Shown in pieces: positions 57,101 through 64,000 of a stretch of DNA of 64,000 bases (positions within the stretch are counted from its first letter, which is position 1; the number at the start of each line of letters is the position of its first letter). Below the pieces are notes generated by a model that was not told where the DNA came from, ran no database searches, and worked only from the letters and a program-made list of their open reading frames with translations. Location: NCBI RefSeq assembly GCF_032062135.1, contig NC_092859.1:68624637-68688636 (forward strand), given 5' to 3'. The position numbers were made by a program, and so were the translations under genes. The DNA comes from Pyxicephalus adspersus (taxonomy: Eukaryota > Chordata > Amphibia > Anura > Pyxicephalidae).

Positions 57101-57107
57101 TCTAGGA

Positions 57108-57876
57108 CAGGGGACGGCAACCTGCAGCTCGCGAGCCACATGCGGCTCTTTGGATGTGAAGCTGCGGCTCTTTAGTTCAGTCCGTCGGAAGATATTCTAT
57201 CTCTCAGCCACTATCTATCTCTCAGCCTGGCTATTCACCGAACCCCTCCCCCGTGACACGCGTCCTCACTGTCTTCAGTCCGTCGGAAGCTCTCGAGTGT
57301 CACGGGGGAGGGGTGCAGTGAAAAGCCAGGCTGAGAGATAGATAGTGGCTGAGAGATAGAATCGGTGCCTAAGGGTATCTATATTTCTACAATAAAATAC
57401 AAAAGTGGGCAGTTTAGCAACAATGCATGGAAAATCAAAATGTTTGTACCTGTTTCACCATTACAGAATTCTGAGGAAAATGAAATGTCATCTAATGTTA
57501 TCCAAACTTTCTAAAACCATGCAAAGCCATCGCTCCCATTGAATTTGTTTGCTCAATTGTTTGTTATTGAAGTACAAGTTAGTGTTGTAAGTAAATGTTT
57601 AATTGTTTTAATTTTTTACTTAAATAATAAGTAATTATCTAATAATGCCATATATATATTTTCTAATTTGTTGTGAAAAACACTACAACACTACTTATAT
57701 ATGAACAAATAGATATTTTTTCTTATGAATAAATAGATTATTTTTTTTATCAAAAAACTTTATTTATGCGAGTACTATTTATTGTTGGCAAGAAAAAATT
57801 TTGTGGCTCTTTAAAAACTTTGAAATTTTGTAAATTGTAATTTTTGACTTCCGACTCAAAAGGTTGCAGACCCCTG
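57108..57876. mobile_element. hAT MITE with 8-bp target duplication, nested in Ngaro copy 2
   Basis: The left end CAGGGGACGGCAACCTGCAG and the right end (CAGGGGTCTGCAACCT in reverse complement) form the terminal inverted repeat. Both sides carry the identical 8-bp sequence ATCTAGGA (57100-57107 and 57877-57884), the hAT target duplication. The 769-bp unit has no transposase; the short frames through it are chance. It contains a 65-bp inverted repeat (57195-57361) and motifs such as GCGGCTCTTT / GTGGCTCTTTAAAA near each end. The perfect duplications indicate insertion after the Ngaro copy landed. Confidence 0.9.
57195..57361. repeat. 65-bp inverted repeat (long hairpin)
   Basis: 57195-57259 and 57297-57361 are reverse complements at 62 of 65 positions with a 37-bp spacer. 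A 15-bp direct repeat (TCAGTCCGTCGGAAG) lies at 57177-57191 just before the left arm and again in the spacer at 57275-57289. Transcribed, it would make a stable hairpin. It lies wholly inside the hAT MITE. Confidence 0.9.
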
Positions 57877-57961
57877 ATCTAGGAGCCTGCCTGACTGGGA
57901 GTTGTCGACTCTCCCCTCTGCGGGGTGGGGGGGGGGAACTCTGCAGAGCCGCCTTTAGGGG

Positions 57962-58147
57962 TTTTGGATGATTCATCATTTATGGTTCCCCCGAAGGGGC
58001 TCAGTTGATGATGCTATTGATTCTGAGCTGTGTATGCTAGCTTACATTTCTTTTGATACGGCCGTGGATTTTGTTAAGAGGGCTGGGCGGGGTTGTTTAA
58101 TGGCTAAGGCCGATACCTAAGTGGCTTTTAGGTTGTTACCAGACTGG
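57962..58147 (+). pseudogene. Reverse transcriptase finger remnant of Ngaro copy 2
   Basis: In one frame the sequence reads WMIHHLWFPRRGSVDDAID, then SELCMLAYISFDTAVDFVKR, then GCLMAKAD and, after one stop, VAFRLLP. This is the DIRS/Ngaro RT finger region up to motif A. The next codons leave the RT and soon read as the recombinase (NSFEEVLF), so the catalytic RT core is gone. Copy 1 lacks part of this finger region, so the two copies complement each other for annotation. Confidence 0.75.
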
Positions 58148-58149
58148 TA

Positions 58150-58700
58150 ATGGCTAATAGCTTTGAAGAGGTTTTGTTTTGGGTACTTTTTGTGGTTACG
58201 TTTTTTGCGGCTTTACGGATCGGTGAAGTGGTTAGTCCTAGCAGGATGCAGCAAGGGGGTTTGCTCATGAATGATGTTGGTTTGGAGGATGGGTGGGTAT
58301 TGGTGTGGATATGGAAGTCTAAGACGGACCAGCTGGGCAAGGGGGTGCGGCTGGAATTGAGGGCGATTGCTGGCTCAGTGACGTGCCCGGTGCAGGCAGT
58401 GGGTGAGTATTTTAGGGTGTGCCCGGATAGGGCCGGGCCTTTCTTTATTCTTGAAAATGGTCTGTGTATTTTGGGCTATGAATTTGTGGTGGTTTTCAAA
58501 AAATGTGTGTCGGCCACTGGACAGAAAATGGTTGAGTATTCCTTGCATTCTTTCCGTATTATGGCTGCAACAGGCGGCCAGGTGGGGGCTCGGTTATGAG
58601 GTCATTAAGTTTATCGTCGTTGGGAATCCCGGCGCTTCCAGTTGTATGTCCACCCTCACTGGTTGTGATGCAGTGGAGGTTTGCAAAACATTTGATGGGG
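58150..58700 (+). pseudogene. Tyrosine recombinase catalytic half, Ngaro copy 2
   Basis: The open frame 58150-58599 reads NSFEEVLFW...FFAALRIGEVVSPSR with the first catalytic Arg, WKSKTDQLGKGVRLEL (the Lys-bearing beta-hairpin region), and YSLHSFRIMAATG, the H-x-x-R block. After two in-frame stops (58597-58599 and 58606-58608) the same frame continues RWESRRFQLYVHPH, with the catalytic Tyr at 58645-58647. All hallmark residues (Arg, Lys region, His-x-x-Arg, Tyr) are therefore present. The N-terminal core-binding domain seen in copy 1 is deleted. Such enzymes insert circular element DNA; the stops and missing domain make this one inactive. Confidence 0.8.
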
Positions 58701-58789
58701 TGTGTGATGGTTACAAGTGCCTGAAACAGGGGGGGGAAGTTTGGTGGTTACCATAGTGGAAACGTTCTTTTAATTATTTTTTTTAGGTT

Positions 58790-59400
58790 CTCCTGAGTGT
58801 CTGGTGTGGATCTTAGGACACTCTCATCTTTACTGGGGTTCCAGAAGGGCTGATGTGTATTCGACTGAATGGAAGGCAGTTGGGCGTGCCGATCAATTGA
58901 ATAGGCATCATGGGTATGCAGTGGAGTCGTGTAGTGCCGAAGATCAGCAGATTTGCTCGGCTGGACAGGCCTCCCAACGTGGTGCTGATTCATGCGGGGG
59001 GGGGGATGAATGATATAGGCTCTCGTTCCATGGAGCTTAAATGTGATAATAAATTTGATTTTTTGAGGTTGCGTAGCTTGTTTCCCGGTACCTTATTCCT
59101 GTGGTCTGACATAGTGGCAAGGGGGTGTGGAGGAATGCAAGGCCATTAGAATGGCTCAACAAAGCTTGCATTAAAGTTAACAAAGAAGTGGGGAGGTTTG
59201 TGTCCAGGATAGGTGGTTTGGTGGTAAGACACTGGACCTGGAGAAGGATTCGCATTTGTTCTTACGGGGTGATGGGGTACACTTGAATGCTGTGGGGACG
59301 GAGTTATGGTTGTTGAGGTTACAAGACAGTGCAAAGGGCACTGAGGGTCTGGCTGTGCTCGCAAGCATAAGGAGGTCATGCTTGCAGCTAGTGGCGGTTG
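58790..59400 (+). pseudogene. SGNH (GDSL-like) hydrolase domain, Ngaro copy 2
   Basis: Block I reads WILGHSHLYWGSRRADV with the catalytic Ser codon at 58822-58824. The next frame (58910-59149) reads GMQWSRVVPKISRFARL, then HAGGG-MNDIGSR (block III, apparently upset by an expanded G run near 58995-59005) and PGTLFLWSDIVAR. A third frame (59256 onward) holds RGDGVHLNAVGTELWLLRLQ, block V with the catalytic Asp (59271-59273) and His (59280-59282). It is very similar in order to copy 1. Function in the element is unknown; esterase activity is only inferred from the family. Two frameshifts separate the blocks. Confidence 0.8.
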
Positions 59401-59934
59401 TTGGTTGGTCCATGGTAACTAAAAAGCAGACAAACTGGGCATTGGGAACCCATCAAGGTATGGGGTTCTTGGCAAGTGGAGCCCCACACAACACTGGATT
59501 GTCGTGGGGGCAAGGAGGGAGCAGAAGATGTCTGCTGACTGTTCCGAGCCGGTGTGGTAGTGGCTGGGAGCCTGTTTTGGGGAGCGGTAGTTTTTGGAAA
59601 AAGTCAGTATATGAGGGGTACTCTCATGGACCTTTCATTAAAAGTATAACTGGTGTTTTAAAATGTTGGGAAACGTTTAAGATGTTTGGAAAATGTTTTC
59701 ATGTTTTAAAATGGCACTGTGGTTTTTCTTGGATTTTTGTTAACTATGGATTTATTAAGGCTTTTGCAATAAAATGGGCTGCTATGACCAAATATGTACC
59801 AATAACATCTGTGGTGTTTTTATTAGTGTTGGGTTGGTGGGTTGGAGGAAGAGATGTTGGGGAATGTTGAGTATATTCGTATACTCTACCCTAGTTAGAG
59901 CAACAGTATGTCATACATCTATTTGATACAACCA

Positions 59935-60520
59935 AGGTATGCAGAAGAGCATCTCTGAATGCACAACATGTCGAACCTTGAAGCAGATAGCAGCAGGAGA
60001 CCCCACTGGATGCCACTTCTATCAGCTAAGAACAGACACTGCAATTCACATTGAAATTAGACAAGATAAGTTGATTTCTGCTGTGACATTTGGATGTTAG
60101 GGTCAGAATTTCAATGGTTTCAACAACATGGAAGCGTGGGTCGACCTTGCATTATATCAACCTATGGATGGTAGTGTAATAGTGAGGAGGATATTTTCTT
60201 GGCACACATTAGATCTTTCTTTACTGAATGAGCATCATTTAAAATGCCACAGCCCACTTTATTATTGTTCCTGACCATGTCCATTTCTTCATGACGCAGT
60301 GTACTCATCATCTAATGGCTATTTTAACTACCTACCTAGCAGGATGGACCGCCTTGTCACAAAGCTCAAATCATTTAGAACTGGTTTCTTGAACATGACA
60401 ATGAGTTCACTGTACTCAAATGACCATTGAAGTCATCAGATCTTAATCCAACAGAGCACTTTTGGGATGTGGTAGAATAGGAGATGTGCTTCATGGATGT
60501 GCAGCTGACATATCTGTACA
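59935..60520 (+). pseudogene. Tc1-like transposase relic
   Basis: Across several frames the plus strand shows the order of a vertebrate Tc1-type transposase: MQKSISE.TT.RTL near 59939, a decayed middle, MDGSVIV.GG and FLGTH near 60165-60210, an ATAH...VPDHVHFFMT segment near 60245-60292, WFLEHDNEFTVL near 60385-60420 and SDLNPTEHFWDVVE near 60435-60477, which carries a DDE-region segment. It ends near DVQLT at about 60510, where a minisatellite starts. Many indels and stops make it inactive. The C-terminal part missing here is the part kept in the relic at 13779-13950. Confidence 0.75.
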
Positions 60521-60740
60521 CAAGTGTCCCCTTGTTTTGATGGTCAGTGTAGTACCCCTTTACAGTGGAGGCTAGTGGAAAAGTATCTCTGTGCCTTGAA
60601 GGTCAGTGAAGTTACACTTTACAATATTGGTCAGTGGAGAAGTGGCCCCTTGTCTTGAAGATTCCTGTAGTGCCCCTTTACAATGGTGGTCGTTGAAAAA
60701 TTGACTTTTTGTCTTTGAGGTCATTGAGATCCCACCATAC
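60521..60740. repeat. Minisatellite, about 62-66 bp period
   Basis: Three and a half imperfect units contain (T/C)CCCTTGT.TTGA..GTCAGTG.AGT.CCCTTTACA. and GGTCAGTGGA(A/G)AAGT. The array directly follows the Tc1 relic and is non-coding. Confidence 0.7.
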
Positions 60741-61784
60741 ATTTGTATGTATTTTTCTCTTGGAGAGCACTAAAAAAAGTGTTAAATATATTACAATGTT
60801 ACTTATACTTTTTAGTCTGCTATTCGTTTCTTTACAAATTGCCCACTAATTGTAAAAATTATTAAGCAGCCCTCCCTATAATACTCACCACCTCTTTGAT
60901 ACTGACCTAGCACAATCATGTGACCCGTGATTCAGAGCACTGCTCCACTTTTACCTTGATAGATGGCCAACTATATACAACCAATATCCTGGACTACAGG
61001 ATGTCATGGTCCGATTTCCAGAAAGACAAAACCATGCCATCCGGCATTCACAGTTTAATGCTGCCTGTTTTTGTAAAAGACTGCATAATGGTATTTGAAA
61101 ATTTAGGAATATTTTACCATAGAAGAGAAAAATAACTGCCTATAACCACCATACAGAGATTTTTCCAGAACCCTAAAAAATCTAATATATTATATTGTTG
61201 TTAGCTAGTAATCTCACCCTAGTACTGGTTTTAAATGTAATAGCACATTACCTTAATAACTTATTACCTTATTATAACCATCTTTTATTTGCATATGCAC
61301 AATTTTATACATTCTAGAAATCCCACATAACCTAGCAACCACAAAACATCCTTGGACCTAGTGGATAGTGGGGTACATGTTCATAGTCCCTCTACTATAT
61401 AATGGTAATCCCCACTGATATATACCTTAAAACCATGACTGGAAAAATATTCTACAGTAAGTATGCCCAATGGTATATATTATACATATACAGTAATGTT
61501 TTAATGCACCATGGACATTGATATCAATTTTGATCCTATTAGATAACATTGACTTTGTTCTACCATTACCTTTATACAGCTTAAGCACGCAATCATCCAC
61601 CAAAATTTTTCACCTCCTCACTACTTTTGCTCATTAAACGAGCAACCATCAACTGAAAAGTAAGTACAGCAACCATTTTGAGTATCTTTATTCTTTTTTA
61701 TTAGAAACTGTAAGTTGTATAGTATACACAACAAAAGATATTATTGCTTTCTTTATCTATTTTTTACCATATACACCTATCCAT
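60741..61784. other. AT-rich spacer without recognisable genes
   Basis: No conserved coding frame or element terminus was recognised between the minisatellite and the 3' end of the LINE. Confidence 0.5.
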
Positions 61785-64000
61785 ATTTTTTTTTTTAAAC
61801 TGAATTTTTATTGAACATTTTCACATACAAAGACAACCAGGCCTATATACCAAAACATCTCGTAAACACAGCATACAGGGTGAAAGGGTACATCCGATAA
61901 TGGTACAAAAAACTCTGGTGTAAGTAACAGTAAAAAAACGTGGCCATACTGTACCGGCCTATCAAACCCCAAAGACTATAAAAATACGGAAACAACAGAT
62001 AAATAAACAACAGAAAACAAGAAATGAGTCAAAAAGAAAAAACGAAGCTAATGGTCATCTTTAATTGCCATGGGGGAGGAGTTAATTTGTGTGTCCCTCA
62101 ACTTGCGTGCCATGAGTGAATCTGCCTTGTTGCCCTTATGATAATAAAGCTGCCTAGTGCACTGCATCATCCAGCTGACCTTCCGAAGCTCCAACGCCCT
62201 TAGTTTGGAGCGGAGGGAGGCCACCCTACCTAGGAGGCCCAGGGATGGAGTGCTAGCCAGTTGTACCTCGGCAGTCCGTAGTGCCTGTTCCGTCAAGGCC
62301 AGCTGCAGGTTAGAGTTCTTTTTAAGACGAGAACTCAGGGTCTCACAATGACCCCTGATAATTACTTTATGGGCCTCCCAGAGGGTGGAGGTGTGCATCA
62401 CAGAGCCTTTATTGTCATCAAAATAATGCTGTAGACTTGTAGTAAGTGATATTTTAGTATCCTCATTCTTGAGGAGAAAGTCATTCAACCTCCAGTAACA
62501 AAGTCTAGTTCTGTCAGGGGCGAAAAGAATCTCCAAGGTAATTGGGGCATGGTCTGACCAGGAAATGGGATGGATAGCAGCAGAGACACTGTTCCGCAAC
62601 ATTGGCAAGTTAATAAATATATAGTCAATGCGGCTATGTGTTTGATGAGGAGGGGAGTAAAAGGTAAACTGTCTGCTAGTGAGGTGGTGAATTCTCCAAC
62701 TATCATAAAGCTGGTGACATCTAATCATTTGCCTAAACAATTTTGCGTGTTGCAGTACTACCGGAGATGGAGAAGGTATAGGCAACGACAGTCTATCTTG
62801 AGTCAGGGAGAAGATGGAATTAAAACCACCCCCAACAAAGGGATACGTGTGCGTGAACTCCTCTAAGAGGTCCATTGTCTTAGCAAGAAACCTGGCTTGT
62901 CCTTGATTGGGCGCATATATATTACATAGAGTTAAGGGGACACCCCGCAGGTTACCATGCAAGATAAGAAATCTGCCCTCCGGGTCCACAATAGAGTGAG
63001 TGGGTGAAAATTGAAAAGAATTTTTGAGCAAAATGGCAACCCCTGCTCTCTTTTTAGAAGGTGAGTTGGCTGCATGAGCAGCCGGATAAAATTTGAATAC
63101 AAAGTTAAAGGTGCCCGAGCTATCAAAGTGCCTCTCCTGTAAAAATACAATATCCACCGAATGGCGTTTAAATTCCCGGAGAGCCAGCTTCCATTTGGTA
63201 TTGGAGTTTAAACCACGCACATTAAGTGATAAAACTTTAGTAGCCATCAGAGTGTATTATCTACTGATCGCTGCTTAGACCCCACATAACCCAGCCCGAC
63301 AGGAGGGAAAATTGGCCGTGAGCTCCCAGGTGTATATAGGAGAATAGAGGGGAGGGGGAACACTGAAACAATAATAACAAAAAACACAAAAACAAAAACT
63401 CAAAACCTAGTCGAAGCAGTTGCGCAATAGCGACCAGGGGGTGCTTGTTACCCGCCGGTCCCCGGGCCCGTATCAGGGGGCCTAGGGAACAAACATGTCT
63501 GGCGAGTACACAAACACTCCCAGAGGGGAGAAGGACTCGACGGTCCCCAAGACAACCACAAGAGCACCAGTGTATCATCTAGAAACAACATGGTCGACAC
63601 CGGCTGTATAAGTAGTACAATGGTCCCGCAAGGGGGCCCCCCGGCCTGCCCGACTAAACCGGGCCCGGCGCGGAACTCCCCCCAGGGGCCGCAGGGCATG
63701 TAAAACATATCCATAACAGGGAAAGGCTATGCAACTGAGAAAGGGAAAAGAAAAAGAAAAAAGGACAAAAGAAACCTCTCTGAGAGTGACAATATACACA
63801 GGGAGGCCGCAGTGATCGCCAGCCCAACCAGAAACATACAGATGGGCGGGGGATCAGGGCGGTCTTGCCATGGCTGCCACATATTTCTAGCTAAGCTGTC
63901 AGGTATCAGGCATTAACCAGGAGGAGCTCCAAAGCATCACATTAGGATGAAGTGGGGAAATCCAAGCTTCCTCCAACTTCCGACATACACTGGGGGAGAC
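61785..64000 (-). mobile_element. L1/Tx1-type LINE, internally deleted, runs off the window
   Basis: On the minus strand, a GC-rich leader (64000-63248) is followed by an ORF2 start with an apurinic-type endonuclease (63247-62048), then about 250 bp of 3' UTR with AATAAA (61812-61807) and a poly(A) run (61796-61785). The reverse transcriptase and C-terminal parts are absent, so ORF2 joins the 3' UTR directly. The leader has no recognisable ORF1; it may be the inter-ORF part, with the 5' end beyond the window. Non-LTR elements end in poly(A) after target-primed reverse transcription. Confidence 0.8.
62048..63247 (-). CDS. LINE ORF2 endonuclease domain, open but truncated
   Basis: A continuous 399-codon frame starts MATKVLSLNVRGLNS and carries the apurinic-endonuclease blocks: LNVRGLN (Asn9), VFLQERHF (catalytic Glu38), LCNIYAPNQ (about 108-115), GGGFN (139-143), SRIDYIF (Asp208) and WSDHAPI (Asp232, His233). 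The normal GGDFN reads GGGFN, losing a catalytic Asp, so even the endonuclease is probably inactive. After residue 250 comes the linker (LCYWRLND, then a basic helical part) that leads to the RT in full elements. The frame stops after SSPMAIKDDH, where intact relatives would continue into the RT. The start was chosen because it immediately precedes the first conserved block. Full-length ORF2 of this group is about three times longer. Confidence 0.85.
   Translation of the reverse strand: MATKVLSLNVRGLNSNTKWKLALREFKRHSVDIVFLQERHFDSSGTFNFVFKFYPAAHAANSPSKKRAGVAILLKNSFQFSPTHSIVDPEGRFLILHGNLRGVPLTLCNIYAPNQGQARFLAKTMDLLEEFTHTYPFVGGGFNSIFSLTQDRLSLPIPSPSPVVLQHAKLFRQMIRCHQLYDSWRIHHLTSRQFTFYSPPHQTHSRIDYIFINLPMLRNSVSAAIHPISWSDHAPITLEILFAPDRTRLCYWRLNDFLLKNEDTKISLTTSLQHYFDDNKGSVMHTSTLWEAHKVIIRGHCETLSSRLKKNSNLQLALTEQALRTAEVQLASTPSLGLLGRVASLRSKLRALELRKVSWMMQCTRQLYYHKGNKADSLMARKLRDTQINSSPMAIKDDH

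Larger units (their letters stand above)
56514..59875 (+). mobile_element. Ngaro-type retrotransposon, internally deleted (copy 2)
   Basis: The plus strand begins AGGCCCGTAAC...GGGCCACATGAC...GGGTGAGG, the same as the A2 repeat of copy 1, then a gag-like frame (56777), the finger part of the RT (57962-58147), the catalytic half of the tyrosine recombinase (58150-58700) and an SGNH hydrolase (58790-59400). Comparison with copy 1 shows loss of RT motif A onward, all of RNase H and the N-terminal recombinase domain, with the junction near 58139. A 769-bp hAT MITE sits at 57108-57876. The region after the hydrolase resembles the B1 side of copy 1 (GGTGTGGTAG near 59553), but A2 and B2 were not found. 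The copy is dead. Confidence 0.8.

Noticed and set aside
59875..59935. A2/B2 repeats at the 3' end of Ngaro copy 2
   Set aside because: No match to the A or B repeats was seen after 59600; the Tc1 relic follows directly, so the 3' repeats seem lost.
63260..63800. GC-rich frames upstream of the LINE endonuclease as LINE ORF1
   Set aside because: None shows a coiled coil, RRM or zinc-knuckle pattern; the stretch is more likely leader or inter-ORF sequence.

Overview
This looks like a piece of vertebrate nuclear DNA, most likely from an amphibian and probably a frog. It is strongly AT-rich and gene-poor. It carries decayed copies of element families common in frog genomes: CR1-type LINEs, an L1/Tx1-type LINE, tyrosine-recombinase (Ngaro/DIRS-like) retrotransposons with an SGNH hydrolase, Tc1-like transposases, and hAT-, pogo- and TTAA-type MITEs. 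The species cannot be named from sequence alone. I found no convincing host protein-coding exon, rRNA, tRNA or CRISPR array; nearly all long reading frames are transposon remnants or chance frames.

Layout. 1-9.6 kb: AT-rich sequence with two copies of a small inverted-repeat MITE, a hammerhead-ribozyme-like motif at 6.24 kb and an internal CR1 fragment (minus) at 7.4-8.0 kb. 9.6-10.2 kb: an L2-like 3' tail, then three consecutive GC-rich hairpins next to a hAT terminus. 13.5-16.2 kb: hAT end, a decayed hammerhead-like motif and two Tc1-like transposase relics. 16.7-20.6 kb: a nearly complete but frameshifted Ngaro-type retrotransposon on the minus strand (gag, RT, RNase H, tyrosine recombinase, SGNH hydrolase) with split direct repeats still visible. 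22.9-23.7 kb: a probable solo LTR on the minus strand. 23.8-25.4 kb: MITEs, another hammerhead-like motif and a perfect-looking hairpin. 26.0-27.3 kb: a 5'-truncated CR1 on the plus strand with RT and 3' end. 28.3-28.6 kb: a pogo-like MITE. 28.6-39.6 kb: mostly featureless AT-rich DNA with microsatellites. 37.9 kb: a fourth hammerhead-like motif. 39.6-41.3 kb: two related TTAA-flanked MITEs on either side of a CR1 3' end. 48.8-49.1 kb: a 161-bp tandem duplication. 50.1-51.5 kb: nested MITEs. 55.4-56.1 kb: an AGAT microsatellite and a pogo/Tigger-like piece. 56.5-59.9 kb: a second Ngaro element (plus) that has lost most of RT, all RNase H and the first half of the recombinase, and that has a 769-bp hAT MITE with perfect 8-bp target duplications in its 5' part. 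59.9-60.7 kb: a Tc1 relic and a minisatellite. 61.8-64.0 kb: the 5' part of an internally deleted L1/Tx1-type LINE (minus) with an open 399-residue endonuclease frame joined directly to its 3' UTR and poly(A).

How it fits together. The window is a layered record of insertions rather than a set of cooperating host genes. The most informative parts are the two Ngaro copies, which let the element's terminal repeats and domain order be read from one window, and the set of four hammerhead-like motifs whose stem I sequences differ but still pair.
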